64,000 bases of DNA from Saprospiraceae bacterium (lineage in GTDB: Bacteria; Bacteroidota; Bacteroidia; Chitinophagales; Saprospiraceae), in the NCBI GenBank assembly GCA_020846655.1, contig JADLDL010000046.1, positions 1-64,000 on the forward strand, in the 5' to 3' direction. Positions 30,519 to 41,500 of the stretch are shown here, piece by piece. Made by a program: the position numbers and the translations under genes. Within the stretch, counting starts at the first letter, position 1. Each line of letters opens with the position of its first letter. The notes beneath the pieces were generated by a model, which was given only the letters and a program-made list of their open reading frames with translations, made no database searches and was not told where the DNA came from.

Positions 30519-31694
30519 TCATTTCACTCCATTTGCTGCGGCAGGCAGCCAGGATTGGTAATATTCCGGGTCCTCAATGCCGGCGGCAAATTCGGTCATC
30601 AGCAGCGGGCGGAATGTATCGACCATAACTGCTAATTCCCGGGTTTCTTTGGCCCCGATGCTTTTTTCCACCGTTCCGGGGTGTGGCCCGTGCGGGATGC
30701 CGCCGGGGTGCAGGTTAATCATGCCCCGTTCCACGTGTTTTCGGCTCATAAAATCGCCGTCAACGTAGTACAACACTTCATCCGAATCGATATTCGAGTG
30801 GTTGTAGGGCGCAGGAATAGCCTGCGGGTGGTAGTCGTAGAGGCGCGGCACAAAGGAACAAATCACAAAGTTGTGGCCGTCAAAGGTTTGGTGGATGGGC
30901 GGAGGGAGGTGCACCCGCCCGGTGATGGGCTCAAAATTGTGGATGGAAAAAGCGAAAGGGTAGACGAAGCCATCCCAGCCGATCAGGTCAAACGGATGGT
31001 TCAGGTAGTGGTATGGGTAAATATTGTCTTGCTTTTTGATGTAAAACAAAAAATCGCCCCGTTCGTCGTGGGTAACCAGCTCGACTGGTTTGCGGATGTC
31101 GCGTTCGCAAAACGGCGAATGTTCCATCAGTTGTCCGTACGAATTGCGGTATCGCTTGGGCGTGGTGATCGGCCCGCTGCTTTCGACGATAAACAGCCGG
31201 TTGTCTGGGCCGTCGAAGTGGATCTGGTAGGTGGTACCGCGAGGCACCACCAGGTAGTCGCCGTAGGAAAACGGCAGGCTGCCGTACATGGTATTTAGTT
31301 TTCCGGTCCCCTGGTGTATAAAAATGACCTCGTCGGCATCGGCATTTTTGTAAAAATACTCGGTCATGCTTTTGCTGGGCGCCGCCAGAATAATTTTGCA
31401 GTCATTGTTCACCAGCACGGGTTTGCGCGAGCGTAGGTAATCTTCTTCCGGCTCGATCTTGAACCCCAGCAAACTCCGGTGTTTCAATTGTTTATCATGC
31501 ACTGTGCGCGGCGCGATGCTATAGGGCTCGCCGACTTGCACGATCTGGGTGGGTGCATTGCAGTGGTACAGCAGGGACGACAAATCGCTGAAGCCTTCAG
31601 TACTGAAAAGTTCTTCGTGGTACAGCTCGCCGTTGGGTTTGCGAAACTGTGTGTGCCGTTTGGGGGGGACATGGCCAAGGCAGTGGTAGTGCAT
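30519..31694 (-). CDS. hmgA: Homogentisate 1,2-dioxygenase
   Basis: GELYHEELFSTEGFSDLSSLLYH; ADADEVIFIHQGTGKL; HPGGIPHGPHPGTVEKSIG. Confidence 0.93.
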   Translation of the reverse strand: MHYHCLGHVPPKRHTQFRKPNGELYHEELFSTEGFSDLSSLLYHCNAPTQIVQVGEPYSIAPRTVHDKQLKHRSLLGFKIEPEEDYLRSRKPVLVNNDCKIILAAPSKSMTEYFYKNADADEVIFIHQGTGKLNTMYGSLPFSYGDYLVVPRGTTYQIHFDGPDNRLFIVESSGPITTPKRYRNSYGQLMEHSPFCERDIRKPVELVTHDERGDFLFYIKKQDNIYPYHYLNHPFDLIGWDGFVYPFAFSIHNFEPITGRVHLPPPIHQTFDGHNFVICSFVPRLYDYHPQAIPAPYNHSNIDSDEVLYYVDGDFMSRKHVERGMINLHPGGIPHGPHPGTVEKSIGAKETRELAVMVDTFRPLLMTEFAAGIEDPEYYQSWLPAAANGVK

Positions 31695-31715
31695 ATCTAT
31701 CGAAAGGGTAAATGG

Positions 31716-32786
31716 TTAGGTAGTAATTATCCGGGGCTCCAAAGGTATAGGATTTCCACTTTTTCCGGCGCGTTGCTCCTGCAGGCACGCCTGGGCAATC
31801 TGTTCGGGGTTGCCGGATTCAAACGGCAGCATCCGGATATCGGGCGACGGATTGTTTTCCAGGCCGAATCGATACGTTTTGTCGTAGTAGCGTAAGGCTA
31901 CGCCGGCAGCGGTGACGTAGTCGTTGGCCTGCAAGGCATCCAGGGCGATGCGCAGGTTTTGGCCGCCCAGTTTTTGGTCGATTTTCAAAAATGCGGCCTC
32001 CAGTTCCTGTGCCGAATAGCCCACGTAGTCCTGCACCAGGTTCTCTATTCGGGCGGAAAAAGGAATTTCAATATTGAAAAGGGGGGCTGCTTTCATTTGT
32101 TTCCAAAAGCCATCCGGAATAAACACCCGACCGATGCTCCGACTTTCGTTTTCGATCCACACCGGCCGTGCCGGGTCCAGTTGACCGAGCGCTTGATGCA
32201 AGTCGTTTTCAAATTGTTCGACGGTGGGTTGCGGCTGCTCGCCAATAGCGCCAAAGGCAGAGCCTTTGTGGTGGGCCAGGGCTTCCAGGTCGATAATTTG
32301 CTCGCCAAGATGCTGCAGGGCGTGCAAGACTTTGGTTTTGCCACTACCGGTTTGGCCGCCGATGACGATGAGGGGGAGTTGTTGTTGTTCAAATGCCGAC
32401 AGGATGTGCCGGCGATAGTATTTGTAGCCGCCGTTGAGGGTCACGACGTCAAAGCCCCCTTGCCGAAACAACCAGGCCATGCTTTGGCTGCGTTGGCCGC
32501 CGCGCCAGCAGTGGACGGCCAATTGGCGCTCCGGCGCCAGTTTTCGGGCTTCCCGCACAAAAGATTCCAATTTCGGACCCACCAGTTTGAGGCCCAGCAT
32601 CAGGGCAATTTCCTTGCCTTGTTGTTTGTAGGCCGTGCCTACTTGCGCGCGCTCTGCATCCGTGAACAACGGAATATTCCGGGCGCCCGGGATATGTCCG
32701 TGGGTATATTCTCCCGGTGAGCGTACGTCGATCAGTACCCGCTGTGGGCTGCTGGCCAAAAATTCTGTTGTCGGTAAATGCTCCAT
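31716..32786 (-). CDS. mnmH: tRNA 2-selenouridine synthase
   Basis: Rhodanese domain (LIDVRSPGEYTHGHIPGARNIPLF, HCWRGGQRSQSMAWL) plus P-loop GGQTGSGKT. Confidence 0.92.
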   Translation of the reverse strand: MEHLPTTEFLASSPQRVLIDVRSPGEYTHGHIPGARNIPLFTDAERAQVGTAYKQQGKEIALMLGLKLVGPKLESFVREARKLAPERQLAVHCWRGGQRSQSMAWLFRQGGFDVVTLNGGYKYYRRHILSAFEQQQLPLIVIGGQTGSGKTKVLHALQHLGEQIIDLEALAHHKGSAFGAIGEQPQPTVEQFENDLHQALGQLDPARPVWIENESRSIGRVFIPDGFWKQMKAAPLFNIEIPFSARIENLVQDYVGYSAQELEAAFLKIDQKLGGQNLRIALDALQANDYVTAAGVALRYYDKTYRFGLENNPSPDIRMLPFESGNPEQIAQACLQEQRAGKSGNPIPLEPRIITT

Positions 32787-32788
32787 GT

Positions 32789-32911
32789 TGTAGGGCGAAT
32801 TTTCAATTCGCCTGCATATGTAGGGCGAATTTTCAATTCGCCTGTGCGTAGAGTGAGCGAATTGAAAATTCGCTCTACAAAAAAGGGACGAGACCCGCCG
32901 GTCTCGCCCCA
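32789..32911. repeat. Cluster of short palindromic hairpin repeats
   Basis: Two direct copies of TGTAGGGCGAATTTTCAATTCGCCT (32789-32813, 32819-32843), one inverted related hairpin GAGCGAATTGAAAATTCGCTC, then a GGGACGAGACC-CGCC-GGTCTCGCCCC hairpin. Confidence 0.85.
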
Positions 32912-32947
32912 CAAAATTGGACTACAAACGCAAGAGTTATTTCGAAA

Positions 32948-33577
32948 TTAGTGGTTCCGAACATTGCCGGAGCCCGATACGGATGACCGTACCGGTCCGT
33001 CAACATGTAAGGAAACATCGCCCGAGCCGCTGATGGCTACTTCTGCCTCCGATCCGTTGAGCGCAGCGGCATTCACATCGCCTGAGCCGCTGATGGCGAT
33101 TTCTTGTTTTTCGGCTTTGCCGGATAATTTCATATCGCTGGAGCCGCTAATGGCGATTTCCAGTTTTTTTACATCAAACGAGCCGGTGAAATTCCCCGAA
33201 CCGCTGCTGTTGAATTCAAAAACCTCGCCTTTGATCGGGCTCAGGGCCTCGATGTCTGACGAACCGCTGTTGCTGACCTCGCGCAACTGCCGGTAGGTAA
33301 TGTTCAGGTGTATCCGGGCATTGCGGTACGAGCCTTTTTTCATCCGGATGCCCAAGGTATTGCCTTCGATTTCGGTGAGAATATGCTCCGGATCCACACC
33401 TTCCGCTTCGATGGTGATCGACTCGGTATTGCCTTCTTTGAGAATAACTTTGTCGAAGCCACCGGAAAGCGCGATGCCGTCAAACGAGGACAACGAGCGG
33501 GTAACGGTTTTTTGAGCAAAAGCAGCCACGTTGAGGCAACTAAAAACCAGGAGCAGGAGAGGAAGGCGCATTTTCAT
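32948..33577 (-). CDS. Head GIN / DUF2807-type protein
   Basis: Signal peptide; VTRSLSSFDGIALSGGFDKVILKEGN; repeated (A)ISGSGDV strands. Confidence 0.88.
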   Translation of the reverse strand: MKMRLPLLLLVFSCLNVAAFAQKTVTRSLSSFDGIALSGGFDKVILKEGNTESITIEAEGVDPEHILTEIEGNTLGIRMKKGSYRNARIHLNITYRQLREVSNSGSSDIEALSPIKGEVFEFNSSGSGNFTGSFDVKKLEIAISGSSDMKLSGKAEKQEIAISGSGDVNAAALNGSEAEVAISGSGDVSLHVDGPVRSSVSGSGNVRNH

Positions 33578-33673
33578 AGCAGAAGTATTCAGTGAGCAAT
33601 ATTGTTTAGTCTCGCCGAATGACAGGAGCACCCACAGAAGGTTGCTCAGAGAATCCCGGAAAAATGGCTTTTG

Positions 33674-35659
33674 TTAAAATTGCCCGGCAAACCGGATAAA
33701 AAAGTCCATCGCCTCCGGGTTTTTCATGGAATCGCGGTTGTAGGCTTTGTCCAACGGCTTTTGCTGGAGGATGCGCTTCACCGGCGTCTCCATTTTTTTT
33801 CCGGAAATCGTGTAGGGAATATCGGGTACCTTGATGATGTCGTCGGGCACATGCCGGGGGCTGTAGGCTTTCCGGAGGGTTTGTCGAATCGTGTTTTTGA
33901 GCGTTTCGTTCAGTTCGGCGCCCGGCGCCAGCGCCACAAATAGCGGCATCCAATCGGATCCATCCGGTCGTTCGATGTTGATAATCAGCGTGTCGCGCAG
34001 GTCCGGGAGTGTGTCGAGCGCGCGATAAATTTCGGCTGTACCGATTCGTACGCCTTGTCGGTTGAGGGTGGCGTCGGAGCGGCCCAGGATAACCAGGCTG
34101 TCGCGGCGGGTGATGGAAAGCCAGTCGCCGTGCCGCCAAACACCCGGATAGTGCTCAAAATAACTGGACAGGTATTTCGAGCCGTCGGGGTCGTTCCAAA
34201 AAAAGACGGGCATGGAGGGCATCGGTTTTGTGACAACCATTTCGCCCACTTCACCGGGGGCTACGGGGTGGCCGTTTTCGTCCCAACTTTCCATCGCACA
34301 ACCCAGGCAACGGCATTGAATTTCGCCCTGGTACACCGGCAATTGAGGATTTCCGCCCACCCAGGCCGTACACACATCCGTGCCTCCGGCCATGGAAGAA
34401 AGCCATACCGTTTTTTTTACATGGCGGTACACCCAGCCAAAGGCCTCCGGCGGAAGCGGCGAGCCGGTAGACCCTATGCTGCGTAGTTTGCGCAGGTTGA
34501 CCTGTTTTTTGGGCGACAGCCCGGCTTTCATGCAACTGACCAGGAACGGTGCGCTGGTGCCGAAATGCGTGATGGCGGCTTTTTCCGCCAGTTCCCAGAG
34601 TACATTCAGATCGGGGTAGCCCGGACTGCCGTCGTACAGCACCGCCGTGGCCCCGGTGAGCAGTGAGGCTACGGTAAAATTCCACATCATCCAGCCGGTC
34701 GTGGAAAACCAAAAAAAACGCTCGCCGGGCCGGACATCGTTGTGGAATGACAAGTATTTCAGGTGCTCCAGCAGGTTGCCGCCGTGCGAGTGGGTGATGG
34801 CCTTGGGCACGCCCGTGGTGCCCGACGAATAGAGGATCCAAATCGGGTGATCAAAAGGAAGAGCTGCAAAACGGAGTTTTTGGGCGCTTGGGGTAGGGGC
34901 AATAATATCGTCCCACAGGCTGGCATTGGGGAGCCCTTCCGGGCGCGCCGCCACATTCAGGTAAGGGATAAAAACGACTCTTTCGAGTTGGGGCAGGAGC
35001 CGGCAAATGTCGCGCAGGGTATCTGTTTTGTCAAAAGGTTTGCCGCCGTAGGTGTAGCCGTCTACTGCAAACAACACTTTCGGTTCGATCTGAACAAAGC
35101 GGTCGGCAACGCTGCTGGCCCCGAAATCGGGCGAGCAACTGGACCAGATGGCCCCGATTGACATACACGCGAGCACGGCTACTACGGCATGCGGCGTATT
35201 GGGCAGGTAAGCGGCTACACAGTCGCCTGCCTGCACGCCGGCGTCGCGCAAAAAACCGGCTACAGCGGCCGTTTGCCGTTCCAATTCGGCCCAGGACATG
35301 GCCGTCAGCGGCTGGCGTTCGTTTTGAAACAGGAGGGCGGGGCGTCGGCCGGTTTTGTTGCGGAAAATATGCTCGGCGTAGTTGAGCGTAGCGCCTTCAA
35401 ACCAGCGGGCGCCGGGCATGGTGTGGCCGGAAAGCACCTGCCGGTAGGGGTTGTGCGCTTGAATTTGAAAATACTCCCAGATGCTTTTCCAAAAGGCCTC
35501 GGGCTCTTGCACCGACCAGCGCCACAACTCGGCATATTCTTTTGTGCCGATATCGTTGCCTTGTTCGGCCAGCCATTGGCTGTACTTGCTCAGGTTTTGG
35601 GCCGGCAAACTGCCCGGGTTCCATAAAATTTTTGGTTCTTTATCTGGTATCATGTTCAT
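33674..35659 (-). CDS. Acetoacetate-CoA ligase (acetoacetyl-CoA synthetase)
   Basis: GHTMPGARWFEGATLNYAEHIFRN; ILYSSGTTGVPKAITHSHGG; 661 aa. Confidence 0.93.
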   Translation of the reverse strand: MNMIPDKEPKILWNPGSLPAQNLSKYSQWLAEQGNDIGTKEYAELWRWSVQEPEAFWKSIWEYFQIQAHNPYRQVLSGHTMPGARWFEGATLNYAEHIFRNKTGRRPALLFQNERQPLTAMSWAELERQTAAVAGFLRDAGVQAGDCVAAYLPNTPHAVVAVLACMSIGAIWSSCSPDFGASSVADRFVQIEPKVLFAVDGYTYGGKPFDKTDTLRDICRLLPQLERVVFIPYLNVAARPEGLPNASLWDDIIAPTPSAQKLRFAALPFDHPIWILYSSGTTGVPKAITHSHGGNLLEHLKYLSFHNDVRPGERFFWFSTTGWMMWNFTVASLLTGATAVLYDGSPGYPDLNVLWELAEKAAITHFGTSAPFLVSCMKAGLSPKKQVNLRKLRSIGSTGSPLPPEAFGWVYRHVKKTVWLSSMAGGTDVCTAWVGGNPQLPVYQGEIQCRCLGCAMESWDENGHPVAPGEVGEMVVTKPMPSMPVFFWNDPDGSKYLSSYFEHYPGVWRHGDWLSITRRDSLVILGRSDATLNRQGVRIGTAEIYRALDTLPDLRDTLIINIERPDGSDWMPLFVALAPGAELNETLKNTIRQTLRKAYSPRHVPDDIIKVPDIPYTISGKKMETPVKRILQQKPLDKAYNRDSMKNPEAMDFFIRFAGQF

Positions 35660-35804
35660 CCGTATTTATATTAAAAAAGAAGCGCCAATTTTGCTGCCGC
35701 TGCTTCCCGTTGCTTTTTCCGGCCGCTATGGAGCCAACTAAAATGACCGGGCCGCCGCCGGCGAAAATCCGGCGTTTCTTTCAATTTATCGTAAACAATT
35801 CAAA

Positions 35805-37382
35805 ATGAAAACAACCCAGTATTTTTTCCTGTTTGTCCTGCTGGCCTTTTTCGGCGCCTGTTCGTCTGCCAAAAAAACGGCCGCCTCCGGTTCGGATGAC
35901 GGCGTGATTGAGTTTGTCTTTTTGCAAATGAACGACGTGTACGAAATTTCGCCGCTCAGCGATGGGAAAGGCGGTTTGGCCCGCGTCGCTACCTTGCGCA
36001 AATCGCTGCTGGCGAAAAATCCGAATACCCTGACCGTCCTGGCGGGCGATTTCATCAGCCCATCCGTGATTGGTACCCTGAAATACGAAGGCAGCCGCAT
36101 CCGCGGCCGGCAAATGGTGGAAACACTCAACACGCTCGGCCTGGACCTGGCGGTTTTCGGAAACCACGAATTTGACTATGACGATCTGGCGGATCTTCAG
36201 GCCCGGCTCAACGAATCAAAATTCCCCTGGCTGGCTGGCAATGCCCAGCAAAAAGCCGGCGACCAGTTGCAGGCTTTTGTACGCAACCGGCCCGAAGGTG
36301 CCCTGGCCTGCCCGGCCGATCAGGTGCTGGAATTCAAGGATGCCGATGGCACGGCTATCAAAGTGGGCATCTTCGGGGTGCTCATCAACAGTGGAAACAA
36401 GCCCTACGTACAATACTCGGATGCGTTTGCTGCTGCGCAGAAAAGCCTTGCCAAATTGCGCACGGAAGCCGATGTGGTGGTGGGCCTTACCCACCTGGCC
36501 ATCGAAGACGACCTCAAACTGGCTGCCTTGCTGCCGGAAGTGCCCCTTATCATGGGCGGCCACGACCACAGCAACATGATGCATAAAGTGGGCAATACCA
36601 CCGTAGCCAAAGCAGATGCCAATGCCAAAACGGTGTACGTGCATACTCTGCGCTACGATAAAAAAACAAACACGACGACCGTGCGCTCCCAACTGCGCCA
36701 GATCGATAGTAGCATTCCGGATGAACCCGCCACGGCCGGTACGGTAGCCAAGTGGGAGAAAATCAAATCGGAATCGCTCAGCTCATCCGGATTCGATGCC
36801 GAAAAGAAGGTCACGGATTTGAAGGAACCGCTCGATTGCCGCGAGTACATCGTGCGCAACGAGCAGGCGCCGGTAGGCAAAATGATCAACGACGCCATGC
36901 TGGCGGTGGCTAAAACCAACCCGGATTGCTCTTTTTTCAACGGCGGGTCCATTCGCGTGGACGATGTGTTGAACGGTACGCTTACGGAGTTGGATATCGT
37001 GCGCATGCTGCCGTTTGGCGGCGGCGTTTCCGAGGTAGAGATGAAAGGCAGTCTGCTGCGCCGAACCCTGGATGCCGGCCTGCAAAACAAGGACAAAGGC
37101 GGGTACCTGCAAAGAGCAAAGATCCGGTACGAAGCGGCGAACAAGACCTGGTGGATCAATAACCAGGTGCTGGACGACGCCAAAGTGTACAAAGTGATGC
37201 TGGCGGATTTTCTCCTGACTGGCAATGAAGCCAACATGGGATTCCTGAAGGCCGCGCGCAATCCCAACGGCAAAGGCAGTACCAATCCGGATATTTTGAG
37301 CATCAACCGGCCTGCTGCCGACGACAAAGCCGACTTGCGCCGCGATATTCGGCTCGTGCTCATCCAGTTTTTACGGCAGTAA
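35805..37382 (+). CDS. Bifunctional metallophosphatase/5'-nucleotidase family lipoprotein
   Basis: Lipobox FFGACSS; LQMNDVYE; FGNHEFDYD; GGHDHSN; C-terminal 5'-nucleotidase domain (FFNGGSIRVDDVLNG). Confidence 0.9.
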   Translation: MKTTQYFFLFVLLAFFGACSSAKKTAASGSDDGVIEFVFLQMNDVYEISPLSDGKGGLARVATLRKSLLAKNPNTLTVLAGDFISPSVIGTLKYEGSRIRGRQMVETLNTLGLDLAVFGNHEFDYDDLADLQARLNESKFPWLAGNAQQKAGDQLQAFVRNRPEGALACPADQVLEFKDADGTAIKVGIFGVLINSGNKPYVQYSDAFAAAQKSLAKLRTEADVVVGLTHLAIEDDLKLAALLPEVPLIMGGHDHSNMMHKVGNTTVAKADANAKTVYVHTLRYDKKTNTTTVRSQLRQIDSSIPDEPATAGTVAKWEKIKSESLSSSGFDAEKKVTDLKEPLDCREYIVRNEQAPVGKMINDAMLAVAKTNPDCSFFNGGSIRVDDVLNGTLTELDIVRMLPFGGGVSEVEMKGSLLRRTLDAGLQNKDKGGYLQRAKIRYEAANKTWWINNQVLDDAKVYKVMLADFLLTGNEANMGFLKAARNPNGKGSTNPDILSINRPAADDKADLRRDIRLVLIQFLRQ

Positions 37383-37479
37383 GCAAAGGTTTTGAAATAA
37401 AAAAGGCCCCGCTTCGATCGTTTATGCAGGGATAAGCGACATAAACTATGTTGTTCCGTACAATTTTTTGTTGAACCCA

Positions 37480-37508
37480 TTGCCCGAATCAAACTTTCCG
37501 TACTTTTG
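37480..37508 (+). promoter_or_regulatory. Putative sigma-ABfr promoter
   Basis: TTG near 37480 and TACTTTTG at 37501-37508, about 60 nt upstream of the TPR gene. Confidence 0.5.
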
Positions 37509-37566
37509 CAGGCCTTTTCGCAAAGGCAACCGGAAAAAGTCTAAACAAATTAATTATTCGTAAACA

Positions 37567-38262
37567 ATGGCAAAACGCAAAACGTCCCAATCGGCCGACG
37601 AAACAGTAGATGTGCAAGAGGTACAGGCCCCGGCCCAACCGTTTTGGGAAAAGAATCAGAACCTTCTCCTGTATGTTGTCGGTGGTATCGCCGTGCTCGT
37701 GGCCGCGTGGTTTGGATATAAAACGCTGATCGTCGGTCCCCAACAAACTGAGGCCGTCAATGCTTCCTGGCAGGCTCAGGCCCAATTTGACCGCGATTCT
37801 TTCAAACTGGCCCTGGAGAACCCAGGTGGCGGGTATGATGGATTTCTGGGCATCATCGAAAAATATGGCAGCACACCGGCTGGCAACAGCGCCAAATACT
37901 ACGCTGGCGTTTGTTACCTGCAAATGGGAGATTTTGACAACGCCATCAAATACCTGGATGAATTCTCCCCGGCTGGCGATATCCTGCCGGCCATGAAATA
38001 CGGCATTTTGGGTGATTGTTATTCCGAAAAAAAGGAATTTGACAAAGCCCTCGCGTCTTACAAAAAGGCGGCGGATGAAGAAGGCAACGAATTGTTGTCG
38101 GCCTACTACCTGAAAAAATTGGGCATGCTCAACGAGTACCAGGGCAATGCTGCCGCTGCAAACGAAGCCTACGAGCGCCTGCGTCGCGACTTCCCGAACC
38201 AATCTTCGCCAGACTGGCGCGATATTGAAAAATATATCTACCGCTCGGGCGGCAAAAAGTAA
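37567..38262 (+). CDS. Membrane-anchored tetratricopeptide repeat protein (YfgM-like)
   Basis: Single N-terminal TM (LLLYVVGGIAVLVAAWFGYKTLI) followed by TPR repeats. Confidence 0.8.
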   Translation: MAKRKTSQSADETVDVQEVQAPAQPFWEKNQNLLLYVVGGIAVLVAAWFGYKTLIVGPQQTEAVNASWQAQAQFDRDSFKLALENPGGGYDGFLGIIEKYGSTPAGNSAKYYAGVCYLQMGDFDNAIKYLDEFSPAGDILPAMKYGILGDCYSEKKEFDKALASYKKAADEEGNELLSAYYLKKLGMLNEYQGNAAAANEAYERLRRDFPNQSSPDWRDIEKYIYRSGGKK

Positions 38263-38290
38263 TTCCTGTTAAAGTTATCTGAAGATTCTG

Positions 38291-38327
38291 CCGGGAAGTA
38301 TCGCCTAGATACTTCCCGGTTTTTTTA
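38291..38327 (+). terminator. Intrinsic terminator
   Basis: CCGGGAAGTATC-GCCTA-GATACTTCCCGG followed by TTTTTTT. Confidence 0.85.
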
Positions 38328-38544
38328 TTACGTTCTGAAAATCAGTGTGAAAAGGCTGGCGCAGTATTGTAAAACCCTTTACTTTTGCGGCATCCCTCTT
38401 CAAAAGATAGTCTCTCCACTATACTAAGTTCAGCCTCTTACGAGTTAATCACGCGTATTTGCCTGAATCTTAGATGTTTCGCCTGTTTCCTTCACGCAGG
38501 CCACCTCAAATAAAAATGTTCAAAACGTTATTAATCGTACTGCT

Positions 38545-41500
38545 ATGAACACGACTTTTCGTGCCGGGTGGTTGATGGCTGCATGGTTTTGTACCATGTC
38601 CAGCCTGCTTGCCCAAACTTCTGTACAAGAAAATCTTTCGCGTGCCGATAAACAATTCGATCTGTACGCCTACAACCTGGCCCTCCGAACCTACGAACAA
38701 GTACTCAAGGAACAACCCAACAACGCCCATGCGCTGGCGCGCACGGGCGATTGTTATTTTCAGTTGAACCGGCCCGAGGAAGCCCTAAGTTGGTACGATA
38801 AAGCCGTCATCCGCGAGGATGTTGAGCCGGAGGCCCTGCTGCGCTACGGCAAAGCCCTGATGCAATCCGGCGACTATGTCGGCGCCCGAAAGTGGTTTAT
38901 GTTTTATGCCGAAGGCAACCCGACCGTGGGGCAGCACTACGCTAAAATGTGCGACTTCGCGTTGCAAGCCTCCCAAAAGGACCCCCTTTTCCAGTCGCTG
39001 AATGAGCCACTGAATACCGAAGCCGCAGACTATGGCCCCGTTTATTTTGGCGACAAAATTGTGTACAATTCTGCCCGCACGGATATCAAGCGCAAAACCA
39101 GTGCTAAAACCAGTGCCGACTGGACGGGCAGCGCCTACAACCAGTTGTTCGTCACCCAACGCAACCCGGGCGACAACTACCTCCAGGCGCCGGCGTTTTT
39201 GCACGGCGACCTGCAAAACGATTTTAATGAAGGCCCCGTCAGTTTTTCTGGCGATGGGCGCCGGGTTGCCTTTTGCCGCAATAATTTTATTGACGGCACC
39301 CGCCAAATCGCTGAAAAAGGGGTCAATATGAGCCTGTATTTCGCAGATGTGGCCAACGGCAACTGGGCCAATGAAAAAGCATTTTTGTTCAACGGTTCCA
39401 ACTACGCGACCGGCTTCCCGGCACTTTCCCCCGATGGCAACACCCTGTACTTCGCCTCCAACCAGGAAGGCGGGTTCGGTGGTTGGGACCTCTACGTTTC
39501 CCTCTGGAATGGCGCCAACTGGACCACTCCCCGCAACCTGGGCAACGCCGTTAATACGCCGGGTAACGAGGTGACGCCCTTTTTCGACGGCAACAACCTG
39601 TATTTCTCCTCCGACTGGCACCCGGGCCTCGGCGGCCTGGATGTGTTCCGGGCCGATGTGCAGGACAACAACCTGCGCAACGTCGCGCACCTGGGTTCGG
39701 GCATCAACTCCTCCCGGGATGACTATGGATTTATTTTCAATGCCAAAAGTGGAACCGGCTACTTGACGAGCAATCGTTCCGGAGGCCGTGGCAACGAAGA
39801 CATTTGGCAGATCCGCAAACGCGTGGATGAGTTTGTCATCACGGTGGTGGACCAACAACAAATTACGGTGCCGGCCGCCGATATCGACTTTTCGGCCTGC
39901 AATGCCGGGGTGAAACAAACCGATGCATTCGGTCGCTATTCCTTCGCCGTGGCAGCCGGCAAAGCCGATTGCCGGGTAACCGTCCGCAAAAGCGGCTACC
40001 GCCCCATCGTGCTACCCATTCAATCGGCCGGCGAAAAAAACCTGACCGCTGTGCTGGTACCCGAATACGGCGTCGTAACCAACTCACCACCGGCGGCTAC
40101 ACCAAACAATACCCTGAGTTACACGCCGGCCTCCAGCAACAATGCTTTGCCGGACCTGGAATCGAACACCGCTCCGCTGACCTACAGCACCGGCTCCGAA
40201 TATCCGGTGCAATCGGGTTCCCTTGAAAAATATACCGTCTTCGTTCGGGACGAAAACGGCCGCGCCTTACCCGATGCTGAACTCAACCTCACCACCTGCG
40301 GGCTCGGTTCTATTTACACCGATGGCATCGGCCGGGCATCCTTCTATTTCCCCAAAGGCAATTCCTGCAACATGGTTGTGCGCAAAAGCGGATTGGAAGA
40401 TATCACCATCCCCGTTACCCCGCAAACCAGCAAGGAGATGTCGGTGGCGATGAGCAGCGACAAACGCACCAAGTTTTCGGGCCTGGCCATGAACGCCGCT
40501 ACCCGGAAAACGCTCCAGGGCGTGGTAGTGACGGCCAAAAGCCGCTCCGGCGACCACGAAACACTGGCCTCATCCAATGCTTCCGGCCAATACACCCTGA
40601 TGCTGCGGGCCTATCAAATTTATGACATTGCCTACCACAAAGATGGCTTCACCGACTACGTCAGCACGCTGCAAACCGAACGGGCCTTGCAGGCGGATAT
40701 GGAACTGTCGCCCATCGCCCTTGAGCCACAAAGTGGCAATGCCAACCTGAGCGCACCGGTCACCTACAGTTCGCCGTCCAACTCCGGCATGATTTCGCTG
40801 GCCGATCTGGAAGAAGCATCGGCGCTGCAACAGGTTACCCAGCCTGCTGCCAACGCCAAAACGGCAGCCACCAAAACAGCGGCCACCAAGGCTTCGACTA
40901 CTAAAACCGCTGCCACAAAATCGAGCGGCTATGCGGTGCAATTGGCGGCCCATCCGGAAAAATTCACCGAAAGCAAAACCAAAAAATACGATGGGTACCT
41001 GTCTTTAGGCAACCTGTATGCCGTTGAAGAAGGCAAGATGAACAAATTGCGCCTGGGTGTTTACCCGACCCGCGAAGAAGCCAACGAGGTGTTGAAGGAA
41101 ATTTCCAAAACCTCCAAAGATGCTTTTGTGGTGTGGGAAACGCAGGCAGACGAAAGCCTGTTGACCAGTTACAAAGCCAACGACCAGACCTACGCCGCCA
41201 AAGGCCTCACCGCTACACCGGCAGCCGCCAACAAAACGGCCTTGCCCGCCAATGCCAGCACGCCCATCCGCTTCGCTGTGCAAGTGGCCTCCTGGCCTTC
41301 CGAACGGCGGGTGCTGGTTTCTGACTATACCAACCTGAACAACCTGGGTAATGTGTATATCCACCAGGAAAACGACCGCATGCGGGTACGGGTAGGCACC
41401 TGGGATGCTTATGAAAAAGCAGAAAGCGCTCAAAAACAAGCCGTTAGCCTGGGGTATAAAGACGCGATCATCGTAACCGAAAAAGTAGAAGATATCACCA

